From assembly GCA_019648995.1 (NCBI GenBank), contig BLXT01003748.1, forward strand, positions 845,362-871,832: a stretch of 26,471 nucleotides of DNA, given 5' to 3'. The stretch comes from Plakobranchus ocellatus. Taxonomy: Eukaryota; Mollusca; Gastropoda; Plakobranchidae. Positions within the stretch are counted from its first letter, which is position 1; the number at the start of each line of letters is the position of its first letter. Positions 11,201 through 20,581 of the stretch are shown one piece after another. The position numbers and the translations under genes were made by a program. Below the pieces are notes generated by a model. That model did not search any database, was not told the origin of the DNA, and saw only the letters and a list, made by a program, of their open reading frames with translations.

Positions 11201-14200
11201 AAGTTTGCATTTTAAAACATCTTGAATCGAGCGAAATATTGAAAAATACATCATATTATGTAAATCAACTCCAACAACTTTGCACTCTTTTAATAGCAGA
11301 CTAAGGAATTCCAACCCCATCACACCATATGTCAATGAAAAGGAAAATTCACATCAGCTTTTCATTCATAACTAATGTGCATGAATAAATTGACCCAGAA
11401 GGGTGTTAGAGGTTTCCCGCACACACATCCTCCCTTTCTTAGAGCTTTCAGACACTACCCTCCCTTGGTAGCTTTTTCTCCTCGAGTCAAGTTGATAATT
11501 CTATATATTCTTATTTGGTTTTTTAAAGCCACTATTTTATCTCATGGGCTAAATCAATTATATCCTATAAATAGAAATAAACTATTTTAAATTAATTATT
11601 TATTGAGAGTATTACTACGATTGCTAAGAGTGATAACAACTATGGCGGACAGGGACATAGCAAAACATCTCAACGATATCAGATATGTTGGTCTTCATCG
11701 CTTGGCCTCTGAAAATGATCAGAGACTATTAATTTCTGACTACTTCTGTGATAGTGAAAGGGGTGAGGAAGATGAAGATGCTACAACTGAGAGAAATAAA
11801 TGAATGAAATATGTTATATTTGTCAATATCGCAATTCTAGATCTAGGTCCAGATCTAGATATCTGGATCTTGATCTTGAAGTAGATATTATTGTAAAAGA
11901 GGACAGTGCATTGCATGGTCTAAAAGTATCTTTTGTATAAGTTTGGCCCCATATTATTATTCAGATGATGGATTTATATTTAATATTATGTTGGACTTTA
12001 AAAAATGACTGGAAGAGCTTTTTTTGTTATAGAAATTACACAAAAAAGAAGAATAAAAAATGTCTGAACTTAAACTTGATTTTCTCGTTTTGTCATATGC
12101 TTGTGTTTTGTGCCTTTAAACTGTGATACCTCAAGCTAGAATTAAGATATGCTAAAAATTTAAAGAACAAATTGATCATTAATATCTCAACTACAAATGG
12201 TGCAAATGACTCAAAATGTAAAATTTTTGCATCCTGACGGGTCTTCTCAGACAGCCTCACATTTTACGTTTACAATTGAAGTATAGAGTCATTAAAATCC
12301 TTTATTTTAAATAAATGTATTTTTGTACTAATTGTAAATGAGTTTTCTGATATACATTTGTTTTGGCATATTAAGTTTTTTATGTCATTTTTTGTTTATT
12401 TTTGTAATTTGTGTTTTATGTGTTACTTTTAATTCTTCCTTCTAATGTTGTTTCAATTGTGAGGTCACTTATTATCAACCAAGATAATCATAAATACATA
12501 CAGCTGTGCCCCAAAAAGAGTCTTTGCAGATTTTTATTATTCAAGTGCAATGGAGCTCTTCTTATAAGAAAGTCAGTAATATTAAAAGTGGGTGGGGTGG
12601 TAGGGGTGCTAGGTGACTCAATAGCTAGTGAATCCGCCCTAACATTGCAAAGATCTTTCTGCCATGAGGTCAAGTAAGAGCCTGCCACCAACTCCCTGGC
12701 CTGATTAGGGCATTAATAGCCTAAGATCATATTAGTGTGCACAGACTAAATGTATAAACTTAAAAAAATGGTTTAAGATCATTGTATTTGAATCATGTAG
12801 GACTAGGACCAGACTTATTTTGGGACACTGCTCCACATTATTCATTTTCAATTCAGAACTGCCCCAGGGTGCTTCAGATTATCAATACATGATGCCTTAC
12901 TCTTATAGTTATCATCATTCTGCCAATAAAGACAACAAAACTTTATGATGAAAAAAAAGTAAAATAACTGCACAAATTTCATAGCCATTGCATTTTTGTG
13001 GATCTTGGGTTTCATTTGTTTGAGGAGAGTTATTTTTATGCTCTAAGTGATTGCTATTTTCGTCAATCGGCTCCAGATAATGTTAACCCTCAACTGTAAC
13101 TTTACAAATTGTGCGGTGTGAGACGTTTTTGACCGATAGTTATGTATAACAAACGCTTATTGAATTGCTGGGAATAATACATATACGGCTTAATCAATAA
13201 GCCTATCGTTAAGGCCAATCTCTACTGCTTCATCCTCAAAACAAGCGCTGAAAATAAAGAGAATTAGATTGACATTTATAGAGTAAAAATGCTTTTTATT
13301 GATTATAATCAGTACACTGTTAAGTGTTAAGAGAAATCGCATTGAATCCATTCAATTTTAATAAGGTTTTTCTTGGACCCATAAGTGGTGTTTAGATCTA
13401 GGTCTGGTAGGCCTAGTATAACAGAAATCGCAGTCATTATATTGCTTGATTGGACGCTTGAAAACTATACCACAAAAATGACTGTTTAGTGTCCATATCT
13501 TTTGCATAGGAATCTTTCCAATTGTTAACTGCAGAAACAAAAAAACTTTAACCAACGTTTAGTTGTCTACCAAATGCTTGAAAACCTTCTTTAGTGTCAA
13601 TTACATCTGAAGTTTTTTAGTATGGTAATTGTAGACCTAGTGTAACGAAAACAACATTTCATAGGCTGGTATAACTACATTTCATGTCTGGATGCATGAA
13701 AACTAAGCCACGATTATTCATATTTAGTGACCATGTCTTTTGCATAACAATTGTTTGAATCATTATCTGAAAAAAAAAAGCCATTTTGTTTACAATATTT
13801 GAAAAAAAAACACAAAAAAGCTTGAAAACTCTCCATGTCTGGAAGGGTACTTAGTTGTTGTGATAGTTTGGTAGGCTTAAGCATAATTATTTTGTGTTGT
13901 GAATGTATAGGATGATGGTGACAATGACCATAGTGGTGGTGATGACGATAATGATAACAATTAATATTAATGAAGGTGATGTGATGATGATGATGAATAG
14001 GTGTGAGGATGATGACTATGATAATTAAGGTGCTAATGATATTAATAATAGAAGTGATGATGATGATGATGACGAAGGTGGTGACGATGTGATGATAACC
14101 ATGATGAAGTTTTGCTCTCATCCTGTTGAAAAAAGGTCATTCATATGGCTGAAAACATCCTATGACATTTTGAAAATAGGTGGCTTTCAACTGCAAAAAA

Positions 14201-17200
14201 ATGCGACTACATAAATTCTCTGATAAACTCAGTTGCTTAAATTTTATTATTGGGAAGAGCATATTTGAAGCAGTCTATATCAGGTAAAGTAGCTTTAGCA
14301 CAAAACCATGAACACCTGAGAAGAATGAGTTTGCCCTGGGGAATTTGAGAGTGGAATGGACCAGATCTTCTTGCAATTTTATTGTTGATCCTTAAATTGT
14401 AGGAGTTCATTAATTATGCCTACTGCTTACAAGTAAATGGAGATCTTACATTACAAGAGTTGATTGTGTGGCCTACTGGATTCAAGTAAAAAGACATCTT
14501 AAATTGCAACAGTTAAATATTAGGCAAATGAAACCTTCTGGTTCAAGTAAATGGAGGTTTTAAATTGCAGGAGTTATATGTGTTGGCCCACTGGATTCAA
14601 GCAAAAGAAAATCTTGTTGCAGGAATAATATATTAAACCTATTTGATTAAAGTAAATGCAGATCTTCAATTACCAAAGTTGAGACTTGATTTTCTTTATA
14701 ACTTCACTTATTTTCATCGAAGTAGGCTCAAATGCAATTGTACACCAGGCTGCAGAAAATGATGTGTATGAAAATTATGGGATTGTGACAATTGCATAAG
14801 GTTGTTACTGCAGCACTTCTTGGTTATGAGACCATGGCAACAATTGATTATGTAGTGGCAGCAAGGTCTGGTCCCTCAACAAATCCACTTCCATTCTCAA
14901 ATCCTCAGGGCTTTGCTCCTTGTTCAGAGCAACAGATTTTGCTATTATGATGCACCCTGGGGCAGTCTGTACACAGCTGTATGAGAAAATTAGTCATAGT
15001 TTCACTACAAACAAAGGTGAGTGCATTGCTTATCATATGAATATAACTTTAAACTTTTTAACCTCTCACAAACCACCTGAAGTTTTCAGGCTAAGTAAGT
15101 AATGGCATAACTACGAAATTGACTGGGCCAAGCTTTTTCATCTTATTTCAAATTGTTTAAAAATAAGCAAACAGAAATCGGTCATTTGTTTTTGCTTGTA
15201 TATAACTTTTTAAGATATGCCATTGGATCCAATTCTTGCCCCATGCACCAAAACAAGCCAAGGTGCAATTCACAGAAATGCAAAAAAGGACAGAGAGAAT
15301 GCACTAATTCCATGAGGAGGTCTAGATCTAGATTCATTAAAGAGTTAATCCAAGGACCTCACTTGATCAAAATAGCTGGCTTGATGTAGGTCTAACAGAT
15401 CTATAATGTACTCTCTTTCTTTCTCTGTATATGAAGCAGGGATATGGAAAAAAATCATAGCATGGACTGGGTCTAGGTTTTGACCTATAACATAGAAATA
15501 CAGATTCTGTAATTTCAAATTTCATCACTTCTCTTAATGGCCCATGGACTGATTCTCAGAAAAAGTCTACATTTTTATGTGTGCATTGCGTGCAAAATAA
15601 AAGCTAAATTTGGGCGACCATAACATATCTCAAAAACCAGTCCAAATGAATCACAAGTCCCAGTCATATATTTATTGACATATCATAAGGCTATTCTGTG
15701 AGCTTTGTTATTAAAAGAAATATTCATTTATCTTATGCTTGCCAGGAGTTTTGCAGCTGAGATGTCATTTTATGTCAAGAAGATGGGAGTCAGTAAGTAA
15801 TTTGAATGATAAATTACCAATTTTGAGCCCTAGTATATATGTTTAGAGGAAAATCAGAGTAATGGCATCTCCCAATTTAAGTGAGTGAATGAATGAATGA
15901 ATGATATTCATAATTGGAGACATCCGGTCAGTATCACAAAAGAACACTACAGAAAATATTAATTGAGGCCTTACTAGGACATAGATTGAGAATACATTAG
16001 AATAGATATACATGATACAAAGTTATAAATTGCACCACTCTGAGTACAAGGCATTCTGGTAGAAAGATACTCATAAGAGAACAAGGCACCAGGGTCTTCA
16101 GAGAAGAAATCCCCATTACACATTTTTTTCACCCCTGAACTTTAATTGATTTCTTAGAGGGCCAGACCCCACGAAGTTCATGACTTCTTCCTTCTTTGTT
16201 TTAACTTTTTCATCAAACTTTTTTGCATTGTTAACACTGATTACACACACAAAAATCCCAGCATTGGTAAGATTTTTAGATGGCTATACAAATATGAGTC
16301 TCATTGCGTCATTATAAACTCATCATATGACAGTGTTAATAATTGATGGCTGTACACGATCACTAAATACACAATCTGCAACATGCGTATTCTGAGAACA
16401 TCAGTCATCACTAGATCTATAAGGACCAAATCTGAGCAATGAACAATTGCAAAACTGCAAGGCAGAGCAATGATGGACAGGGCCAAGTCTGTCTCAGCAC
16501 ATACAGGTTTCGCTCAGTCATTGTCACTAAGCTGTTTGGCGGGTGTGGCTTCATATGCACACTCAAGCACAAGACCAATGCTGTATGAAAATGTGTATAC
16601 AGATTGGTGTTTCATTTGCAAATTCACCACGATCTTCACTCTCAGACATGTTAGACACAAACCAAGACCCAGATAGAGCTACTTTAGATTGCCCTACACA
16701 CTAAACGTGAAAGTATTCCCCCTCAATAAAAATCGCCTTAATTTTTTTCTTGTCTCTCCCTTAAAAAAAAAAAGAATAGAAAAAATTTACAACCCCCAAA
16801 AATACACCAACGAAACTTTCCTTCATTACTAGAAGAGTGTAGACGTCCATGTTTGTGACGATTAAGTGGAGTAACCACAATTATATTTTTATTTGGTGAA
16901 GCCCCATAGTAATCCATTCTCAGTATCATCAAACTAATCAATTTTCCCCAATAGTTTGGCGCACTCTGTACTAGACTGTATTTAAGAAAGTTAATTGCTG
17001 ATTCCTGTTCACATACAATTCAAAGGAGATATCTGGTCCACTATTTATCCTGCCTTAAGTTTATATATAGCAGCCTTCACCTGCTTTCAGAAATAGATTT
17101 ATTAATTAAATTATTACATGTTTTGGTGTCTATAATTGTTTTATTATTAGGCCTATCTACTATAGTTGTGTTTGCAGTACTTGTCTCTCAATTACATATT

Positions 17201-18559
17201 GGCACACCTTCTATGAGATAAGTTTTTAAAGTATCACAACTGTTGCCCATGAATATGTCTTACTGTGTTGATCTGCCTCCAACAGGCTTTTGTATTAAAT
17301 TTAAGACTATTGCAGTTAAATCATTGATGCATATTGAAGATTCAAGCATTCAAAGAATCTTTTCTTTTTTAAATATTGGTAAGGAAGAATTGGAAAATAT
17401 TTTTTCTAAATACCAACTGTGTAGCAGTCTAACAAAATCAGTTGAGTTGTGGTTTTACATGACTGACTTTAAATGAAAAACTTTAATTACAGAAAAGAGA
17501 ACTACTGATCTATCTATGTGGAGAACTTTCTATAGACATGCAAAAGACGTTCTGTACATAAAGCATTAGGAATATTTATTTCTTTACTTATATATTTGGA
17601 GTTGAACTTAGTGATGTAAATCCACAACTCATTTTGTCAGACTGCCACACGTATACACTAATGGATTTCTTTATATCTCAGGTGTACATGCAAGAGAAAC
17701 AGGCTCTAATAAGCAGATTGCTTCAAAATCTTGTGCTCTGTCTCTGGTCCGGCAACTCTATCACATGAAAGTCATTGAGGCCAACACTGGCCAAAAGAAG
17801 AAAAAAGACTCTGAATCGGTAATGAAAATGTTAATCTGTTCAGTTTGAAACTATTTCATCTTGTATAAACGAATAGGGTAACCATTTTTATATTATATTT
17901 TGATTCTTTTTCTTTTCCATTGAGTTTGGTCTGTGCTACTGCATTCTGAAGTGAAATCAATATGACAGTACTATCAGAGTTGCAATAGCTATGTGTATAT
18001 AAATGCAATTCTATTTAGCATTTTAATAGCAGCATTGACCATACAAAAATGTTCAGTTGGGGTGTCAGAATGAAAAATAGGCATGTCCTCTTTTGTTTCA
18101 AGAGCAAGAGGAAATCGCCAGCAGATATTAAATGAGTTTGATATCCCTTAAAAGATATTTATTGATCTAATTAAACATATAATGCTCATTGCTTTTAGAG
18201 CATCATCTAGCCAAATATTTTCATTTACATTAGAATCAATGCTTCCCAAACTTTCAAATTTTATGGTCTATCTTTTATCTCTGATGAAAGCTAAGCATTT
18301 TTCGATGCATACCAAAGTGAAATAACTATCATCCCAAAATTTTTTTTTGTATGAAACAAAAGAGAATGGGAAGGTAAAGGGAATAACAATAGTAATTTTT
18401 CATTATGGTCAAGTAAATTAATAGGTCAATTACTTTTTTTATTTCTGGTTCTGATTCTTGCAGCTTCCAGCCTATGAAGTAGTCATCAGTGAGGATTTGG
18501 AAAAGAAAGTAGACCAGTGTCTAAGTTTATGGGAGATACAACCTGTTGATGCACACAAG
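2151..18559 (+). CDS. DHX9: DHX9 / RNA helicase A / maleless orthologue, 5'-partial and 3'-partial (six exons)
   Basis: DHX9 is a nuclear DExH-box helicase that unwinds dsRNA, R-loops and RNA-DNA hybrids and acts in transcription, splicing and, in insects, dosage compensation (maleless). Six exons give 214 codons in one uninterrupted frame. In order they encode a Ser/Gly-rich linker ending [12 protein letters not shown] (human DHX9 has a PLPPHLALKA stretch here), a charged linker, [20 protein letters not shown] (the start of dsRBD2), [21 protein letters not shown] (the beta-3 strand), [19 protein letters not shown] (the C-terminal RNA-contacting helix), and a segment starting [16 protein letters not shown], as in the region after dsRBD2. 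dsRBD1 and the helicase core are outside the window. All introns are GT-AG and phases are consistent. The gene is large because of its introns (0.6 to more than 7.9 kb), which hold transposon debris. No frameshift or stop was found, so the locus looks intact over this part. Confidence 0.93.
2266..4954 (+). other. DHX9 intron 1 in window
   Basis: GTATGC...CTCCAG, 2689 nt. It contains AT-rich sequence with many poly(A)/poly(T) runs and a short (TA)n run at 2875-2889. No exon, transposon protein remnant or clear repeat array was seen. Open frames at 4109-4312 (minus) and 4640-4900 (plus) have no recognisable similarity and cross the splice acceptor region. Confidence 0.8.
4955..5061 (+). CDS. 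DHX9: DHX9 exon: charged linker before dsRBD2
   Basis: The acceptor is TTTTCTCCAG at 4945-4954 and the donor is GAG|GTTTGT at 5061/5062. The exon is 107 nt (two bases finishing a Gly codon, then 35 codons). It encodes a Pro/Arg/Tyr-rich piece ending [14 protein letters not shown], matching the position of the charged YYSRKEEQE-type linker in human DHX9. Conservation is weak, but the frame joins perfectly to both neighbours. Confidence 0.85.
5191..5268 (+). repeat. (CT)n-rich microsatellite ending in a splice-acceptor-like TATAG
   Basis: An imperfect CT/CTTT tract of about 75 nt lies 130 nt after the donor of the exon ending at 5061. It ends CTCTCTCTATAG, which is a strong-looking but apparently unused 3' splice site. 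The hydrophobic and Ser/Leu-rich open frames across it in all three plus frames are by-products of the repeat. Confidence 0.75.
5604..5617 (+). repeat. Left target-site duplication of RTE-type element
   Basis: GTAAAATCAATTAG here matches GTAAACTCAATTAG at 8389-8402 (13 of 14 identical). The pair exactly brackets the retrotransposon. Confidence 0.8.
5976..6590 (+). pseudogene. Endonuclease domain remnant of the RTE-type element
   Basis: The domain nicks target DNA to prime reverse transcription. The frame through 6066-6308 reads [20 protein letters not shown], then [49 protein letters not shown] and [13 protein letters not shown]. At about 6306 a one-base loss shifts the frame, and translation continues in another frame with [20 protein letters not shown], so the conserved SDH end of the domain is still visible. 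It reads on to a TAA at about 6575. The N-terminal quarter with the first catalytic Asn and Glu is missing: sequence jumps from the untranslated leader to the middle of the domain around 5960. Confidence 0.85.
6670..7737 (+). pseudogene. Reverse transcriptase domain remnant of the RTE-type element
   Basis: This would copy element RNA into DNA. Fragments in three frames follow one another. 6670-6921 ([20 protein letters not shown] and [12 protein letters not shown]) is the spacer before the RT. About 7050-7310 ([40 protein letters not shown] and PKQFGFMP) covers RT blocks 1-3. 7292-7560 ([15 protein letters not shown] and [15 protein letters not shown]) covers blocks A and B. 7561-7737 ([17 protein letters not shown], then KKTEFMV) covers the rest. 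The region near 6960-7050 is scrambled by stops. In block C, LRYA is followed directly by ES instead of the expected DD pair, so two catalytic aspartates are gone. Confidence 0.85.
7738..8390 (+). pseudogene. C-terminal region and tail of the RTE-type element
   Basis: After an in-frame TGA at 7735 the same frame continues with [32 protein letters not shown] and [11 protein letters not shown], down to a stop near 7987. A shifted frame (about 8010-8205) reads [18 protein letters not shown], then [19 protein letters not shown]. The last part before the GAT tail carries [12 protein letters not shown] residues in another frame. This is the usual order for the post-RT region of this element type. 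No zinc-knuckle cysteines were recognised. Confidence 0.8.
8389..8402 (+). repeat. Right target-site duplication of RTE-type element
   Basis: GTAAACTCAATTAG directly follows the (GAT)n tail and matches the copy at 5604-5617 except for one base. The first bases (TGT) could belong to either the tail or the duplication. Confidence 0.8.
8604..9098 (+). pseudogene. Tyrosine recombinase C-terminal part of a DIRS-order retrotransposon
   Basis: Tyrosine recombinases of DIRS/Ngaro-type elements integrate the circular DNA form of the element. The frame is open for 164 codons between a TAG at 8601 and the natural-looking TGA at 9096. It reads [90 protein letters not shown]. The HSTRA segment holds the catalytic His-x-x-Arg, the GW the next active-site position, and the Tyr in FAKLYNKP fits the nucleophile. 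The upstream catalytic Arg lies in the missing N-terminal half, so the copy is dead. No RT/RNase H or gag of such an element is visible. Assignment to DIRS rather than Crypton rests on the inverted repeats just downstream. Confidence 0.75.
9110..9364. repeat. Compound inverted repeat downstream of the recombinase (DIRS-type terminus)
   Basis: Arm 9138-9224 (87 nt) is the near-perfect reverse complement of 9280-9364 (85 nt): by hand, five substitutions and one 2-nt gap, around a 55-nt loop. Inside it, 9110-9142 is the inverse of 9188-9218 and recurs in direct orientation at 9286-9316. The layout is A, M, A-inverted, loop, A, M-inverted. DIRS elements place an internal complementary region and the right terminal repeat just after the recombinase gene, and this arrangement fits. 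The outer limit of the element beyond 9364 was not determined. Confidence 0.8.
10445..10584 (+). CDS. DHX9: DHX9 exon: N-terminal half of dsRBD2
   Basis: The acceptor is TTACATATAG at 10435-10444 and the donor is AACAG|GTTACT at 10584/10585. The 140-nt exon encodes [18 protein letters not shown], then [10 protein letters not shown] and [12 protein letters not shown]. The WTMENAK start, KIQ helix end, Y-K-Y strand and GPDHNR strand are the most diagnostic DHX9 dsRBD2 features. The GPDHN segment contacts the minor groove in this domain family. Confidence 0.95.
11642..11803 (+). CDS. Unrecognised 53-codon open frame with acidic tail
   Basis: This ATG has A at -3 and G at +4, and the frame encodes [15 protein letters not shown], then [16 protein letters not shown] and a C-terminal stretch rich in Asp/Glu ([10 protein letters not shown]) before TGA. 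The composition is that of a soluble acidic peptide rather than random AT-rich translation. I do not recognise the family. It sits inside a DHX9 intron with no visible partner exon, so it may be a leftover of a transposon protein N-terminus or chance. Evidence for expression is absent. Confidence 0.2.
   Translation: MADRDIAKHLNDIRYVGLHRLASENDQRLLISDYFCDSERGEEDEDATTERNK
13400..13900. repeat. Degenerate tandem repeat, about 235-bp unit built of two ~120-bp halves
   Basis: GGTAGGCCTAGTATAAC (13406) recurs as GTAGACCTAGTGTAAC (13631) and GTAGGCTTAAGCATAA (13871). GC(T/A)TGAAAAC recurs at 13456, 13576, 13694 and 13820 (spacings 120, 118, 126). TTTAGTG(T/A)CCAT(A/G)TCTTTTGCATA occurs in both the first and third half-units. 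Copies are strongly diverged, so this is an old duplication. Confidence 0.6.
13911..14108. repeat. Imperfect (GAT)n microsatellite region
   Basis: About 200 bp is dominated by GAT, GGT and AAT triplets with many interruptions. Its complement gives a His/Ile-rich open frame on the minus strand that is a by-product of the repeat, not a gene. Confidence 0.8.
14396..14690. repeat. Minisatellite, about five copies of a 51-61-bp unit
   Basis: The core CAAGTAAATGGAGATCTTA-like phrase begins at 14430, 14483, 14544, 14598 and 14649 (spacings 53, 61, 54, 51). Each is followed by an ATTGCAGGAGTT-like phrase, and most are preceded by GCC(T/C)ACTGGATT-like sequence. Copies are diverged. Confidence 0.75.
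15746..15792 (+). CDS. DHX9: DHX9 short exon (47 nt): central beta strand of dsRBD2
   Basis: The acceptor is ATGCTTGCCAG at 15735-15745 and the donor is A|GTAAGT at 15792/15793, close to consensus. The exon completes the Arg codon begun at 10583 and encodes [15 protein letters not shown], parallel to SFIAEMTIYIKQLG in human DHX9. Skipping it would shift the frame (47 is not a multiple of three) and remove a core strand of dsRBD2. Confidence 0.93.
15793..17681 (+). other. DHX9 intron 4
   Basis: GTAAGT...TCTCAG, 1889 nt. It has a short GAAT tandem run at about 15886-15904. No transposon protein, exon or array was recognised. The open frames at 16301-16676 and 17243-17476 have no family resemblance. 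Confidence 0.8.
17682..17818 (+). CDS. DHX9: DHX9 exon: C-terminal half of dsRBD2
   Basis: The acceptor is TTTATATCTCAG at 17670-17681 and the donor is TCG|GTAATG at 17818/17819. The exon encodes [11 protein letters not shown], then [19 protein letters not shown] and a lysine-rich end (QKKKKDSES). The SNK(K/Q)[14 protein letters not shown] helix is a DHX9 signature. The second Lys of the human SNKK is Gln here, a change next to the phosphate-backbone-contacting lysines. Confidence 0.95.
17819..18463 (+). other. DHX9 intron 5
   Basis: GTAATG...TTGCAG, 645 nt, the shortest complete intron of this gene in the window. It is AT-rich and no other feature was seen. Confidence 0.85.
18464..18559 (+). 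CDS. DHX9: DHX9 exon: start of segment after dsRBD2
   Basis: The acceptor is TTCTGATTCTTGCAG at 18449-18463 and the donor is AAG|GTACAA at 18559/18560. It comprises 32 codons at phase 0, reading [20 protein letters not shown] and then [12 protein letters not shown]. It aligns with the human VEPYKVNLSQDLEHQL stretch that follows dsRBD2. The next exon was not found in the remaining 7.9 kb. Confidence 0.88.
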
Positions 18560-19841
18560 GTACAAAATCTTATTCCTCTTGAATCATTTTATATTTATCA
18601 TTGACTCAATTACATCAATAGTTGAATTTTTCAGGTCAGTCCTAATTGGTCCAATGAATTGATAATGTTTTTAAGAAAAATGCCTTTGACTGACATTTTT
18701 TTTCCTTTTTAAAGGGGATTGCTACACTGAAAAAAACAAAATTTTCAAAATGTTTCAAATTGGTGTTTGACTGACTTCTAACATTAAGTTATGGTTAAAC
18801 TTAAATTGTTAGAGTAAGAAATGTAATAGCAGAACAGTATTTTGTACAGTGCCTATAGAAAATGGGCAAAAGTATTACCTTTTTAGAGTTATGGTGTCTT
18901 TGTGATCACAAAACTGAAACGAAAAAAGATACTCATATTACGTTGAAAAAAAACCAAACAAAACTTCTCTAAAAAAAACCCACCTAACTCAAGTAATGGA
19001 AAACTATTGTGTAATTTTCTAGAAAATTGACATAAGAATGTACATGTAAATTTCTTTTGAGATTTTAGTAGATCTGCCAACTTTCCGTTTTCGCTGGGAA
19101 AAATTCCATTTTCTGAACTGCCCCACTAAAATCCCCTTCAGTTGTCCCGATGAACAATGGAAAGGAGCAAAATTATCTCGTTTTATCCTTTCGATCCATC
19201 CAATAGCAATGGATGTGTACTCTTTACCTATTTAAATAACATTGAAAATTTTTAAATTACTATCGATATAACCCAAGTATCCAATTTGCGGTCCATAACG
19301 TTTATTCAACATTCTGTGTAAAGAGGCCAAGTAACTTCTGTGTTATTGATATGTCACGTGACCACATGTAGACATGCCAACATTACGCTTTAGGCGTAAT
19401 TCATCCTGCCAATGGGGACAATTTTACACTTAAGCTGTTTAACTAAGTGCTTGTGCTTTGGTTTCATTTTGTGCGATTTTCTTTCCATTTTATTTAATAC
19501 AAAAATACGATGTCGATGGAAAGTTGTCCTTGATTTTTTAAACTGTCCACGAAGTAGACCGGTGTAGTTTCTTTGATCTTATACCAGCCTTGAAAAATGT
19601 CCCTGGATTAAATAAAGCATCCAGGTATATCCTGGTTTTTTTTTTGGGGGGGGGGAGGCAGTTCCGTAACTCAATAGACCTTCGGCGCTGGTGGTAAGGT
19701 AACCAAGAATTAAGGCTGCACCATTATAATATCATGTTTATTCACAGTCTTGACAGCTAAAAAATCCTATTAGATCTGCACATCGAGTGATAATTAGATC
19801 TAATGCATTGAATGCTAGCCGCCTTATAATCATCCAATCTA

Positions 19842-19884
19842 AACTCTCCCTCTCTCTTTCTTTCCTTCTTTCTCTTTGTCTCAG
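19842..19884 (+). repeat. Pyrimidine tract ending in CTCAG
   Basis: A CT/CTTT-rich run ends TTTGTCTCAG. It resembles a strong 3' splice site, but the sequence after it (TCTCATCTTTAAG...) has no DHX9-like coding content. Confidence 0.6.
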
Positions 19885-19934
19885 TCTCATCTTTAAGTAC
19901 TCACTTTAAAAATGTTATTTTCCTCTTTTTTAGT

Positions 19935-20342
19935 TATTAGCGTCGATGTGGATTTTTTTTTCTTAGGCAATGTTCTGATATTTTCTTTGTCCAGTCTGTC
20001 TGTCTCTCTCTCTATCTGTTAGCGTCCATGTTGATTTTTTTTTAGGCAATGTTCTGATGTTTTCTTTGTCCACTCTCTCTCTCTCTCTCCCTTTCTCTCT
20101 CTCTCTCTCTCTGTTAGCGTTGATGTTGATCTTTTTTAGGCAATGTTCTAATGTTTTCTTTGTCCACTCTCTCTCTCTATCTATCTCTCTGTTAGCGTCT
20201 ATGTTGATTTTTTTAGGCGATGTGGATTTTTTTTTCCTTAAGCAATGTTCTGATATTTTCATTTTCCAGTCTCTCTCTCTCTGTCTCTGTCTCTGTTAGT
20301 GTCGATGTTGATTTTTCTAGGCAATGTTCTGATGTTTTCTTT

Positions 20343-20397
<55 letters not shown>

Positions 20398-20526
20398 CTC
20401 TCTCTGTGTTAGCGTTGATGTTGATTTTTTTAGGCAATGTTCTGATGTTTTCTTTGTCCACTCTCTCTCTCTCTCTGTTAGCATCGATGTTGATTTTTTT
20501 TTAGGCAATGTTCTGATGTTTTCTTT

Positions 20527-20581
<55 letters not shown>

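Larger units (their letters stand above)
10585..15745 (+). other. DHX9 intron 3 with degenerate repeat arrays
   Basis: GTTACT...TGCCAG, 5161 nt. The first 2.8 kb (10585-13370) is AT-rich with a cluster of AGATCT words at 11838-11880 and one small open frame (11642-11803), otherwise nothing identifiable. Three arrays follow at 13400-13900, 13911-14108 and 14396-14690. From 14700 to 15745 I see nothing beyond scattered AGATCT words. Confidence 0.8.

Noticed and set aside
11375-11590. 71-codon plus-strand open frame
   Set aside because: It shows no domain, and the composition fits translated AT-rich intron.
12580-12690. Possible tRNA-derived SINE head (TGACTCAATAGCTAG resembles an RNA polymerase III A box)
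   Set aside because: A convincing B box is absent at the right distance: the GGTCAAGTAAG near 12668 is a poor match. No TSD or tail was found.
13714-14121. Minus-strand 135-codon His/Ile-rich open frame
   Set aside because: It is produced by the (GAT)n microsatellite read in reverse and has no other protein-like feature.
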